Shown here: positions 46,770 to 55,273 of the stretch, piece after piece
How the letters are laid out: each line of letters opens with the position of its first letter
How positions within the stretch are numbered: the first letter of the stretch is position 1
NCBI GenBank assembly: GCA_947492745.1
Contig: CANLOE010000031.1
Span: forward strand, 1-61,908
Source of the DNA: an uncultured Cyclobacteriaceae bacterium
Lineage (GTDB): Bacteria; Bacteroidota; Bacteroidia; Cytophagales; Cyclobacteriaceae
Direction of reading: 5' to 3'
Length of the DNA stretch: 61,908 bases
Notes under the pieces: model-generated
What the model saw: only the letters and a program-made list of their open reading frames with translations
Database searches by the model: none
Told to the model about the DNA's origin: nothing
Program-made: the position numbers and the translations under genes

Positions 46770-47327
46770 TCAAAGTTCTTTCAATAGCATGAGTGCTTTC
46801 TCCTGCCATGGAGAATCCGTATTCGAAATACGTTGAAGCAAAAGCTTGGCCTTGCTCACTTCTCCCAGTTTCAGATGGGAGAGCGCTAGGTACCAGTTGC
46901 CATGATATTTCAGTTCCTCTGATGTCGATGTACTAAGCGATGTAAACCAACGGATAGCTTCCTCCTCCTGCCCCAGTGCCAGATAGGAGCAACCGAGAAC
47001 CAACTCTTCATATCCCGGTCGAGCAAGCTCGGAAGAAGGCAGCAGACCCTCGATAACGGCATCGTACTGGCCATTGACATAACCTACGGAGAGAGGGGCA
47101 GATTCAAGTAGTGTTCCAGGGTAGGGAAAAGGTTCGAAATAAGCATGAAAGATGGCTTTATGCGGTGTTCTTCCGGATTGTAATATCAGTACGGAACCCA
47201 ATACGACGACACAGATAATGGCTATGGCCCACTCCTTTTTTTTCCGAGGGATAAACCTTGATAGGTAAGGCCTATTTTCCCTTGCCAAGATGGAGTAGCC
47301 CCTATGATTTTCTTTAGGATTATTCAC
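46770..47327 (-). CDS. Single-pass membrane protein with TPR-like tail
   Basis: A 185-residue protein with a basic N-terminal segment (RFIPRKKKEW, ~24-33), one membrane helix (about 34-50, AIAIICVVVLGSVLIL) and a helical C-terminal part whose A-x-x-x-L-G-x-x-x-x-A-I spacing (SYLALGQEEEAIRWF, YLALSHLKLGEVSKAKLLL) suits TPR repeats. Function unknown. The orientation puts the TPR part in the periplasm. It is followed by a gap and the OmpA-family gene on the same strand. Confidence 0.7.
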   Translation of the reverse strand: MNNPKENHRGYSILARENRPYLSRFIPRKKKEWAIAIICVVVLGSVLILQSGRTPHKAIFHAYFEPFPYPGTLLESAPLSVGYVNGQYDAVIEGLLPSSELARPGYEELVLGCSYLALGQEEEAIRWFTSLSTSTSEELKYHGNWYLALSHLKLGEVSKAKLLLQRISNTDSPWQEKALMLLKEL

Positions 47328-47840
47328 TTTTTGTAATGGCTTTTTATTGATTTTTTCTTTCGTAGCGATTTATAAATACCTATTGAAGGCTTATGAAATC
47401 GGCAATCCTACTTGACAGATTTTCTCAACCGGTCAATTTCAAGGGTAGGCATCTTTACCATGGACAATTACTTGTGGTTTTCTTTGTAGTACTTCGGTAT
47501 TGTCTATTATTGTTTTACCCTTATGTAAGTTACGAGTAATACAAATTTAGGTTATAAATATGAAAGTAGGATTTCGAAGATCGATTTTGATGCATTGTAA
47601 CCATTGATTTCAATGGTGTTGGCTCGGTTTTATCGAAAATCACACAGTATGTCCGCTAAGCTCAAGGTTCAACGAGCCGGAGACGTGCTTATTTTCATGG
47701 AATATAAAAATAGGTATTTTGCTTCTTACTTCGGTGGATTGCATGTCGAAAGCAACGGTTTGCGATGTTGTTTTATGAAAAATTGCCGATACAGTATTAT
47801 GATTACTTCCAGTATAGTAAATGTGGCCATCCTCAGGAGT
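47328..47840. other. Non-coding gap with an isolated family B end
   Basis: No gene is called; a 134-codon plus-strand frame (47604-48008) overlaps the OmpA-family gene and has no family features. A single family B terminus, ATACAAATTTAGGTTATAAAT, lies at 47541-47561 without the rest of the element. Confidence 0.45.
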
Positions 47841-48959
47841 CTATTTTTGTTTTTTTTTAGAAAGTACAAAAGCTACCCGTCGGTTTTTCTTACAGGGTGG
47901 TCGGCAGATGATTTGCTGTGGTCCATAACCTATGGTATCGATACGCTTGCCTCTGATACCCTTTTTTATCAAGTAGGTCTTAATAGCCTTCGATCGCTCC
48001 TCGGATAGGATCATATTCTTTTTATAGCTGCCTATCCGGTCGGTATGCCCTTCGATGGTAATATGGTAGTCGGTATGCAATCGAAGGTGACGGTACAGCC
48101 GCTCTAGTTCTTTCATGGATTCGGGCAATATCTGTGCCGTGGACTGTTGGAAGAGTACATTTTCCAGTATTATGGACGTATTTAAGGAGAAAGCTTCCTC
48201 TATATCGGGTGTAGTTTCGATAGGGCGAAGGAAGAGGTTGTGTACAAGGTCCTCGCTACGGACTCTCAAAATACTTTTTATGGGCAGATAGCCTTCCTTT
48301 TTGATGGTTATGGTATAATCAGTATTGGCCTCAAGCCGTTGGGTATATCCCTTTGTCTTATTTGCCTCCACTTTATTCGGGGACAGGTCAGCTTTGGAGA
48401 AAAACAAGCTTGCTTCAAGGCTAAGTAAGGTACTTTGGTCGTATATATAGCCCTTCACGGTGACCAATGGCGAAGTTTGAATTTTTATCTTAGTCTTGGT
48501 CGGAGGCTCTTTTCTTTTTTCCATAGTAAAGCGTCCAGGACTGCAATGGCCCGTGTAATATTTCCCATTGGCATATAATTGAGTACTCCGCCAAGTGCCG
48601 CTAAGTATGAGTTTTTGTTTTTTTGATGAAAACTGTCCTGTAAAGCGCTTGATGCACCAGTCAAGCTTGCGTATAGGAGTACTTTTGACCACACGGTATT
48701 CCTTGAGTGTGACCTTCCCGGTTTTGGTTATCGCCCCTTTGAATAGAAGTGTGACATAGGCTCCTCCTTTTGGGTTCACTAAAGTCGAGGTTCCCGTAAG
48801 CGAATCTCCTTTCTGTTCGATATCCATGCTCAGCTGGAAATCATAAGCCTTATTGCTTTGCGGCAAGACTCCTTCCCAGTGCCCCGCGATAGAGGGCCAT
48901 TGGGCCTTGGCAGTACAGCTAAGGAACAAAATGCAGAAAAACAAAAAATAGTGTTTCAT
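47841..48959 (-). CDS. OmpA-family peptidoglycan-associated protein
   Basis: A 372-residue exported protein. The signal peptide could be type I (cleavage after AKAQ) or lipoprotein type (LSC at residue 15). A beta-rich N-terminal domain (about 20-145, IAGHWEGVLPQSNKAYDFQL) follows, then a carboxypeptidase-like beta-sandwich (about 160-240, GYIYDQSTLLSLEASLFF) and an OmpA domain (about 262-368) with IEGHTDRIGSYKKNMILSEE, RSKAIKTYL and KNRRVAF, which binds peptidoglycan. A family C repeat starts four bases upstream of its start codon. Confidence 0.85.
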   Translation of the reverse strand: MKHYFLFFCILFLSCTAKAQWPSIAGHWEGVLPQSNKAYDFQLSMDIEQKGDSLTGTSTLVNPKGGAYVTLLFKGAITKTGKVTLKEYRVVKSTPIRKLDWCIKRFTGQFSSKKQKLILSGTWRSTQLYANGKYYTGHCSPGRFTMEKRKEPPTKTKIKIQTSPLVTVKGYIYDQSTLLSLEASLFFSKADLSPNKVEANKTKGYTQRLEANTDYTITIKKEGYLPIKSILRVRSEDLVHNLFLRPIETTPDIEEAFSLNTSIILENVLFQQSTAQILPESMKELERLYRHLRLHTDYHITIEGHTDRIGSYKKNMILSEERSKAIKTYLIKKGIRGKRIDTIGYGPQQIICRPPCKKNRRVAFVLSKKKQK

Positions 48960-48963
48960 GATA

Positions 48964-49299
48964 TAAACCCAAAATGTCCATTAGAAAATCTATTCCGGAC
49001 TTAACTGACTTCAAATCAGTAACTGAATGCGTTTTTTGAATTCAGCGTAGCGGTGCTACGCTGAACCCAAGAAAACGCACTGATGTATTGCCATTTATAC
49101 CCAAATGAAATTATTTTGGGACTTACTGAAACAATCAAGAAAACACTGTTCTGCCCGGAACGGCCCTAATGACCAATCAGCTAATGACCGGTCAACAAAT
49201 ACAGGATTTGTCCAAGACTACGGAACTTCAAATCTCCCATTTCATTTTTTGCTGAGCATAAGTCCTCATGACGAAGTTCCAACGAACATTTCGGGATAA
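48964..49299. repeat. Family C repeat carrying a ~161-bp insert
   Basis: The left half (TAAACCCAAAATGTCCATTA through the hairpin CAGCGTAGCGGTGCTACGCTG) and the right end (AGTCCTCATGACGAAGTTCC, then AACGAACATTTCGGGATAA) match the 174-bp consensus. Between them, 49098-49258 is extra. The insert begins ACCCAAATGAAATTATTTTG and ends near CCCATTTCATTTTTTGC, with a short inverted AAATGAAAT/ATTTCATTT pair near its ends. Confidence 0.8.
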
Positions 49300-49733
49300 A
49301 GGATTAGCTTGACAAAGCAGGTCCCGAACCTAAAAAGGTTCATGCCATCTTTATGGGGCACATAATTGTTTATCCTAAACGATACCATCGAATTTATTTT
49401 CAGGGTTTTATACAAACTTAGCTTTCAAATATCGCCTATCTTCCTGTTCATTTTGCTTCACTCTGCGTTGACAATCCTCGGGATAGCGCCGCTATTCCTG
49501 CGGTTCTCGCCTTGATTGAAACAAAATGACCGGCGGAATCTTATACGACATTTAAAACCTAAATTTGTATTACACTTATGTACCGACCTGTAAAGTTGCG
49601 AAAATCTTCCCAATTCATTTCTTCCTGACTATTACAACGCTAGGTCAACAAGATAGGTTATCAGCTTGAGATCAATATAAGAAGAAATACTTGGGGATAG
49701 GCATTTGCGATTGACCCGACCAAAGGATTCGGT
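49300..49733. other. Gap downstream of comM
   Basis: No gene was seen. A family B copy lies at 49410-49570. The remaining ~160 bases up to the comM stop are AT-rich and show no clear terminator. Confidence 0.5.
49410..49570. repeat. Family B repeat, inverted complete copy (161 bp)
   Basis: It runs from ATACAAACTTAGCTTTCAAAT to ATTTAAAACCTAAATTTGTAT. The interior GAAACAAAATGACC is intact, with the centre GGGATAGCGCCGCTATTCC, whose arms stay complementary to family partners by compensating changes. Confidence 0.9.
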
Positions 49734-51272
49734 CTAACCTGCCCAGCCTTCCCGGTCCAGGCTCCGGTACTGGATCGCTTCTGCTAGGTGCTCGATTTTT
49801 ATGTCTTCGGAGCTGCTCAGGTCTGCGATGGTCCTAGAGACTTTCAGTATCCGGTCAAAGGCCCTGGCCGATAGTCCGAGTTTTTCCATGGCCGTTTTGA
49901 GCAGTGTTTTTCCCGCAGTATTGATTTTGCATACTTTTTTGACCATTTGGGATTCCATCATGGCATTGGAATGGATGTTTTTATAGGTTTCAAACCTTTT
50001 CTGCTGTATCTCCCGTGACAGGATGACTCTTTCCCTGATGTCGGCACTGCTTTCGGTTTTTCTGTCTGCCGTCATCTGGTCGAAAGAAACGGGGGTTACT
50101 TCCACATGGAGATCGATACGGTCAAGCAGCGGGCCGCTGATTTTGTTCAGATAGCGCTGGACCATGCCCGGCCCACAGATGCATTCTTTCTCAGGATGAT
50201 TGTAATACCCACAGGGGCAGGGGTTCATACTGGCAATCAGCATGAAGTTGGCAGGAAAATCCATGGATACCCGCGCTCTGGAGATAGTGACAAAGCGCTC
50301 TTCCATGGGCTGGCGCATGACCTCCAGTACACTTCTCTTGAACTCGGGCAGTTCGTCGAGAAAGAGGACCCCGTTATGTGCCAGGGAGATTTCTCCGGGT
50401 TGGGGGATGCCCCCGCCCCCGACAAGAGCCACATCACTAACGGTATGGTGCGGAGCGCGGTAGGGTCTTTTGGCTATCAGCGTGGCATCGGTCCCCAGTT
50501 TGCCTGCTACGGAGTGTATCTTGGTCGTTTCCAGAGCTTCCTGTAGGCTTAATGGGGGCAATATGGAAGACAGCCGCTTGGCCAGCATCGTTTTTCCAGC
50601 GCCGGGTGGGCCTATCATGATAACATTATGCCCGCCCGCAGCGGCTATTTCCATGGCTCTCTTGATGTTTTCCTGACCTTGGACATCCTTGAAGTCCGTA
50701 TCGTGATGTTCGATTTCAGAGAGAAAGATATCACGTGTATCGACAACCAATGGAGCGATGTCGATATCGCCTTCCATAAAGTCGACAGCCTCTTTGATGG
50801 TCTTTACTCCGATGACGTTCAGGTTATTGACGATAGCAGCTTCATTGGCATTTTCCTTGGGTAGGATAAACCCTTTGAATCCATTTTTCCGTGCTTCGAT
50901 AGCGATAGGGAGCACACCTTTTATGGGGCGCAATACGCCATCCAGTGCCAGTTCTCCCATGACCACATAGGATTCCAGTTCAGGAGCGGAAACTTGCCCC
51001 GAAGCCTTTAGTATACCCAGAGCGATGGGCAGGTCATAGGCAGAACCTTCCTTGCGTATATCGGCCGGGGCCAGATTGACAACGATTTTCTGTCGGGGCA
51101 TGTTGAAACCATGGTATTTGATGGCTGATTCTACCCGATGCTCACTCTCTTTTACAGCACTATCGGGCAGACCGCTCATGTAGAATTTCGTGCCCTGTCC
51201 TACGTTGACCTCAATATCGATTTTCGTGGCATCTACTCCATGTACGGCACTGCCGAAAGTTTTTGCCAGCAT
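49734..51272 (-). CDS. comM: ComM/YifB-family Mg-chelatase-like AAA ATPase
   Basis: I choose the ATG at 51272 (MLAKTFGSAVHGVDATK), giving 512 residues, the usual length; the frame extends 48 codons over gmhA. The N-terminal ChlI-like domain holds NLAPADIRKEGSAYDLPIAL. The AAA core has Walker A GPPGAGKTMLAKR, RAPHHTVSDVALVGGG, LDELPEF and the zinc-like NPCPCGYYNHPEKECIC. Homologous ComM is a branch-migration helicase that helps integrate transformed DNA. It starts right after the gmhA stop codon. Confidence 0.93.
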   Translation of the reverse strand: MLAKTFGSAVHGVDATKIDIEVNVGQGTKFYMSGLPDSAVKESEHRVESAIKYHGFNMPRQKIVVNLAPADIRKEGSAYDLPIALGILKASGQVSAPELESYVVMGELALDGVLRPIKGVLPIAIEARKNGFKGFILPKENANEAAIVNNLNVIGVKTIKEAVDFMEGDIDIAPLVVDTRDIFLSEIEHHDTDFKDVQGQENIKRAMEIAAAGGHNVIMIGPPGAGKTMLAKRLSSILPPLSLQEALETTKIHSVAGKLGTDATLIAKRPYRAPHHTVSDVALVGGGGIPQPGEISLAHNGVLFLDELPEFKRSVLEVMRQPMEERFVTISRARVSMDFPANFMLIASMNPCPCGYYNHPEKECICGPGMVQRYLNKISGPLLDRIDLHVEVTPVSFDQMTADRKTESSADIRERVILSREIQQKRFETYKNIHSNAMMESQMVKKVCKINTAGKTLLKTAMEKLGLSARAFDRILKVSRTIADLSSSEDIKIEHLAEAIQYRSLDREGWAG

Positions 51273-51273
51273 A

Positions 51274-51855
51274 TCAGATAAGGATTTTTTCGGTAAGCAA
51301 TATGAGAATGTGGATGACTTTGATATGGACCTCCTGTATCCTGTCGGCATAGCCATGATGTGGCACCCTGATTTCCACGTCGGCCATGCCGGCGAGCTTT
51401 CCCCCATCCTTACCACTCAGTACAATGGTCTTCATGCCTTGGGCCTTGGCTGCTTCGACTGCATGGATGATGTTCCGGGAGTTGCCGCTGGTGCTGATAC
51501 CGAAAAGGAGATCGCCTTTCCGGCCCAATCCTTCGACATACCTAGAGAAGATATAATCGAAACCATAGTCATTCCCTACACAGGAGATATGGCTCGGGTC
51601 CGAAATGGCCATCGCCGCGAGGGCTTTTCTGTTCTCCCTGAAACGGCCACTGAGTTCTTCGGCAAAGTGCATCGCATCGCAGTGCGAGCCCCCGTTACCA
51701 CAGGCGATGGCTTTGCCACCATGCTGTAGTGTGTCGGCCAGTAGCTGTGCTGCCTGTGCTATTTTTTCAATGGTCGGGGCTTGGTGTATGAACTGATCTA
51801 ATACCTTGGCTGCTTCCGACAGCTCTTGGCGAATCAGGTGTTGAAAATCTGTCAT
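51274..51855 (-). CDS. gmhA: Sedoheptulose-7-phosphate isomerase
   Basis: Makes D-glycero-D-manno-heptose-7-phosphate for lipopolysaccharide core heptose. The 193-residue length is typical. The SIS-fold blocks [46 protein letters not shown] and [18 protein letters not shown] are all present. From memory the sequence is strikingly close to the E. coli LpcA protein. It lies just upstream of comM on the same strand with a one-base gap after the assigned comM start. Confidence 0.94.
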   Translation of the reverse strand: MTDFQHLIRQELSEAAKVLDQFIHQAPTIEKIAQAAQLLADTLQHGGKAIACGNGGSHCDAMHFAEELSGRFRENRKALAAMAISDPSHISCVGNDYGFDYIFSRYVEGLGRKGDLLFGISTSGNSRNIIHAVEAAKAQGMKTIVLSGKDGGKLAGMADVEIRVPHHGYADRIQEVHIKVIHILILLTEKILI

Positions 51856-51859
51856 AGTA

Positions 51860-52216
51860 TTACTTACTGCTGCCGCTCATTCCTTCAGGGCGGTCCTGCA
51901 CTTTTCCTTTGGTTTGGTTGGCCAGTTTCACTTTTTCCTGTCGGTCATATAGTTTGGCCTTCCAGCCATTGATCTCATCGGTCATGGCATCGATTTTTTT
52001 GTTCAGCTTTCCCAATTCCACCTTGTCCATAAAATAATCTATAGTGACCAAAATCAACCCGAGTAGCGTCCCATACTTCATATAACCAATATACCCTTGT
52101 AACTTGAGGAGGTAATTGAAATCGGCCTCATGACTTTCGATATAGAGGCTAAAAGTAAAGAGGCTGACATGGAAAAAAAAGAAAAGAAAATAAAAAACAA
52201 CACGATACTTTTTCAT
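51860..52216 (-). CDS. Small membrane protein with coiled-coil tail
   Basis: A 118-residue protein with two hydrophobic segments (about 8-26 and 47-64) and a C-terminal helix (about 67-100) with heptad-like spacing ([20 protein letters not shown]), ending in a polar tail (PEGMSGSSK). I do not recognise a family. It ends four bases before the gmhA start codon on the same strand, so it is probably cotranscribed with gmhA and comM. Confidence 0.68.
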   Translation of the reverse strand: MKKYRVVFYFLFFFFHVSLFTFSLYIESHEADFNYLLKLQGYIGYMKYGTLLGLILVTIDYFMDKVELGKLNKKIDAMTDEINGWKAKLYDRQEKVKLANQTKGKVQDRPEGMSGSSK

Positions 52217-52425
52217 ATTACCAATAATGATTTGTTAGACAATGGGTCTTTTTCAGGAGAATTTGAAATTAAAAAAATGATGATGGGTCTGTCTTCTATA
52301 CCATCATTGATGGCATATGACCGATTTGGGCATCCATGCCTTTAGTAACCAAAACTAAATATAATATTATTACTCCTCCTGCAAACAAGATAATGAATTT
52401 TTAAAATATATGAACATCGAAAAGC

Positions 52426-52581
52426 TTAAGAGACCGTTTTAAAATGAATCTTTTATTTTTTTATACAATTTTTTGAGGTATAATTTCGTCGAAATTTCTG
52501 TAAACAGTGTTGCTATCGATATCAATCGAGCTTCATTCCGCATCAAAAATAAGCGAAAACAAATTTCAGGGCAGCATCTAA
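52426..52581. repeat. Family A repeat, short copy (156 bp)
   Basis: The left end is TTAAGAGACCGTTTTAAAAT and the right end ATTTCAGGGCAGCATCTAA. The size and interior (GTTGCTATCGATATC) resemble the short copy at 3102-3267. Its last base is the first base of a family B copy. Confidence 0.75.
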
Positions 52582-52741
52582 TACAAGCTTAGCTTCTAAA
52601 ATCGCCTATCTTCCTGTTCATTATGCTTCACTCTGCGTTGACCATCCTCGGGATAGCGCTGCTATCCCTGCGGTGCTCGCCTTGATGGATACTAAAATGA
52701 CCCGCGGAATCTTATACGGCATCTGAAACCCAAATTTGTAT
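52581..52741. repeat. Family B repeat, inverted complete copy (161 bp)
   Basis: It runs from ATACAAGCTTAGCTTCTAAA to GAAACCCAAATTTGTAT, with the centre GGGATAGCGCTGCTATCCC. It has more substitutions than the other copies. Confidence 0.85.
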
Positions 52742-52859
52742 AGCTTCCCGAAATTTAAGTAGGAATCATGCATTTAGTTCACTCCGCTATTTAGCTTCCA
52801 TAGGTGTTCATGGAAACGGCTTTGATTGATTCCAGTGAAAATCAATCAAAGCATCGGTC

Positions 52860-52993
52860 TTCGACTTGACTTTCCACTACTGATTTGAATAGCTTCAAAT
52901 CAGTGAAATTGACATACTTTCTTGCATTTCGAACCTTTATAAAGGTTTGGATATCAGTGTATTCGCGAAATCCTATTGATCGATTTGGGTTAA
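52860..52993. repeat. Family C repeat, diverged; left boundary uncertain
   Basis: It contains the hairpin CTGATTTGAATAGCTTCAAATCAG, typical of family C ends, and closes with CGATTTGGGTTAA. The central hairpin differs from the consensus (GAACCTTTATAAAGGTT). Confidence 0.5.
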
Positions 52994-53030
52994 AACAGAT
53001 ACAAAGGTAAGCCAATGCATAATTGCAGGT

Positions 53031-54746
53031 TTAAAAATTATGGTTCCGTTCGGGGATATTCCATCGAAGGTGTAATGAGGTATAGGCAGTATCCTGCTCT
53101 TTCTCCGGTAATGCACTACTCCGGCGGCGCATCAGGTGCTGTACATCGATGAACATATTGTGACGCCACTGATAAGATAGTCCCAGGCTTAAGGACCTCA
53201 ATTGCGAAGAGATACCCTGACCGATGAAGTTCCCCCGATCCAACTCCACAAAATTCATCCTTTGTCGAGTAGTATTGTTCTTCAGAACATCTCCGCCCCA
53301 GTTTACCCCTAAAGTATCCAAGCCCTGATCGACCAGCAGGAGCTTGCCCGTAATATTGAGCCGCTTCAAAGGCTGATAGCGGACAATACCGATAAACTCA
53401 TTGAAATTGGCACCGAGTGGGTGGGCCAGAGGCTGCTCGAAATGGGAGTAATTGCCATAGGCAGAGCTATGACTGTAAGTATAGGGTCTTGCTATATTTG
53501 TTTCGGCCTGTAAATCGAGGTTTTTTATACCCAGAGCATCAATATATTTACCCCCCAATTGTACCCCGAACTTGTTTCCCCACCAGCCGTTTCCTGCACG
53601 GAGCTCTCCCAAAAGAAATTCGTCTATGGTCAATTGCCCATAGAGTGAGAACTGTCGTAGGAAGTTCCATTTGAAATCCAGACCGACCAAGGCATTGTCC
53701 ACGCTCCCGTTTTGTTGTTCCAGTGCTCTGTAGAAGATGACTGGGTTGAGGTAGTTGGGGTCAAATTGCCCTAAAGTAGTGGAATCAGCTCCGAAAATGA
53801 TGGATTCGAAAAGCCCAATATTCAGATTATCGCTGATATTGACAGATAACTGATGCAGGGCCATGTATTTTTTCGGATAGCTACCGTCGGATAATGTCCC
53901 GCCCGCAAAAGAGCTGACATCTGCTGTCAATTGTGTGAAAAGGTTGGTGTAGTTCAGTTTCCATACTTTTGTATCCAGTTTTAGAAAGAGGTAAGCGGGA
54001 GCTGTTCCCGATAGGATCATGGACCGGTATCCATTGCCCATAAAAAAACGGTCATGCCCAAACTGTACCTGCATGATATCTTTGATCGCCTGAAAACTGA
54101 TATATCCTCTAGCGGTAAAAAAATCAACACCATCCTCTTTGAAGTTCTTCCAAAACCCTTCTTGTGGTACTACTTGCTTGTCACGGACCCTATCGCGGAC
54201 ATAAGAAGGAAAACGTGCTTGGTTCTCCCCGATAAAAGAGTAGAAGCCGAGACGCTTACCGACCATCCCCCTTAGCTGAAGGCCCCGTGTATTGATATAA
54301 GGGCGACTTTCGTCGGCTTCTGTATCCCGCCCTATGCTGAAATGGATGACAGGATTGAGGTGCAGTTCAAAATCTTCCGTCTGTACATGGTAGAAATCGG
54401 ATTTCTTTCTGTATAACCGCTTGAAAATAGGCTTTTCGCTCGTATTCTTAGGAGAGGAGGCCCATTCCCAGTTATCATTGCGGAGGTAGTCCAGATTGAA
54501 GGCGTCCACAGCGGATAAGCCGGTAATATACTGAGCGACGCTATCCGCAAAATTAGCGATAGCCTTTCTTTGATAGGGCTTGCCGACAGAGAAAAAAAAA
54601 GGGCTGGGTCGACCGGATTTGATTTCATAACGGTCCACCCAGTGATAATAGGTCCTGTCCAGCGGAGCGTTGATACTTTGGGAATGGGCTGGGGTACAGT
54701 AGCCGAAAAGTAATGCCAAAACCCCAAGAAAAATCGTATATTGCAT
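53031..54746 (-). CDS. Outer-membrane barrel protein, Wzi/RemB-like
   Basis: A 571-residue protein with a signal peptide (cleavage near AHSQ, residue ~23). It has a polar segment (about 25-110) and then a long series of amphipathic strands with aromatic girdles (GRDTEADESRPYINTRGLQL, QFGHDRFFMGNGYRSMILSG, NYLNPVIFYRALEQQNGSVD). The GHDRFFMGNG and NPVIFYRA blocks are typical of capsule-assembly Wzi proteins and the Bacteroidota gliding-associated RemB group. It probably anchors or assembles surface polysaccharide or supports motility. The neighbours rpmE2 and the GlmU-like gene are common ones for this family. Confidence 0.72.
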   Translation of the reverse strand: MQYTIFLGVLALLFGYCTPAHSQSINAPLDRTYYHWVDRYEIKSGRPSPFFFSVGKPYQRKAIANFADSVAQYITGLSAVDAFNLDYLRNDNWEWASSPKNTSEKPIFKRLYRKKSDFYHVQTEDFELHLNPVIHFSIGRDTEADESRPYINTRGLQLRGMVGKRLGFYSFIGENQARFPSYVRDRVRDKQVVPQEGFWKNFKEDGVDFFTARGYISFQAIKDIMQVQFGHDRFFMGNGYRSMILSGTAPAYLFLKLDTKVWKLNYTNLFTQLTADVSSFAGGTLSDGSYPKKYMALHQLSVNISDNLNIGLFESIIFGADSTTLGQFDPNYLNPVIFYRALEQQNGSVDNALVGLDFKWNFLRQFSLYGQLTIDEFLLGELRAGNGWWGNKFGVQLGGKYIDALGIKNLDLQAETNIARPYTYSHSSAYGNYSHFEQPLAHPLGANFNEFIGIVRYQPLKRLNITGKLLLVDQGLDTLGVNWGGDVLKNNTTRQRMNFVELDRGNFIGQGISSQLRSLSLGLSYQWRHNMFIDVQHLMRRRSSALPEKEQDTAYTSLHLRWNIPERNHNF

Positions 54747-54892
54747 ATAATCGTTGAAATTAGCTACATTGGGACAGCATCGACTTTCCGAAAAATGGAA
54801 AAGCTTATGCCTAACTTTAAATAGGGCAATTTAGGACAAACTTTATCTATCAGCTATTTTTTTTTGATTAGTTCTAAATGTTAACGGTTTTT

Positions 54893-54923
54893 TTTGTTAC
54901 TAAGTCAAATAGTAGTATCTTTG
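54893..54923 (+). promoter_or_regulatory. Bacteroidota-type promoter of rpmE2
   Basis: A -33 TTTG (54893-54896) and a -7 TATCTTTG (54916-54923) are separated by 19 bases, the textbook Bacteroidota arrangement TTTG-N19-TAnnTTTG. It lies 43 bases before the start codon. Confidence 0.8.
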
Positions 54924-54966
54924 TGCCTCTTTTGGAATAGCATGTGAAGTATAATATATAAATAAA

Positions 54967-55212
54967 ATGAAAAAAGAAATTCACCCGGAATATAAAGAAG
55001 TTATCTTCCATGACCAGTCAAGTGACTTTAAGTTCATGACCCGTTCTACGATGACTTCCAAAGATACTATCAAGTGGGAAGATGGTAACGAATATCCTTT
55101 GATTAAAATCGAAGTAAGTTCTGCATCGCACCCTTTCTACACTGGTAAGAAACTATTTGTGGATACCGCCGGTAGGGTCGAGAAGTTCAACAGGAAATAC
55201 AAGAAGAAGTAA
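54967..55212 (+). CDS. rpmE2: Ribosomal protein L31, type B
   Basis: An 81-residue large-subunit ribosomal protein. [20 protein letters not shown] and the later [14 protein letters not shown] with RVEKFNRKY are the type-B signature. It lacks the Cys-x-x-Cys zinc pair of type A, as type B does. It has its own strong promoter and a terminator close behind, so it is monocistronic. Confidence 0.96.
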   Translation: MKKEIHPEYKEVIFHDQSSDFKFMTRSTMTSKDTIKWEDGNEYPLIKIEVSSASHPFYTGKKLFVDTAGRVEKFNRKYKKK

Positions 55213-55240
55213 TTTCCAAAGTAAGACATTTAACTATAAG

Positions 55241-55273
55241 GTCCTTCGGCTCAGCTGAAGGACTTTTTTTTTG
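55241..55273 (+). terminator. Rho-independent terminator of rpmE2
   Basis: The arms GTCCTTCGGC and GCTGAAGGAC enclose a short loop and are followed by ten T residues. It begins 28 bases after the stop codon. Confidence 0.92.

Larger units (their letters stand above)
52217..53030. other. Non-coding gap rich in repeats
   Basis: It holds a family A copy (52426-52581), an abutting family B copy (52581-52741) and a diverged family C end (TCGATTTGGGTTAA, to 52993). A 29-codon hydrophobic frame near 52310-52395 (minus) is too short and unlike any family to call. Confidence 0.55.

Noticed and set aside
47604-48008. A 134-codon plus-strand frame
   Set aside because: It overlaps the 3' part of the OmpA-family gene on the opposite strand, including its conserved peptidoglycan-binding domain, and has no recognisable features.
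52310-52395. A ~29-codon minus-strand frame with a membrane-like helix upstream of the small coiled-coil gene
   Set aside because: It has only a TTG start, no family similarity and no context. The GGAGGAG sequence near it may be chance.
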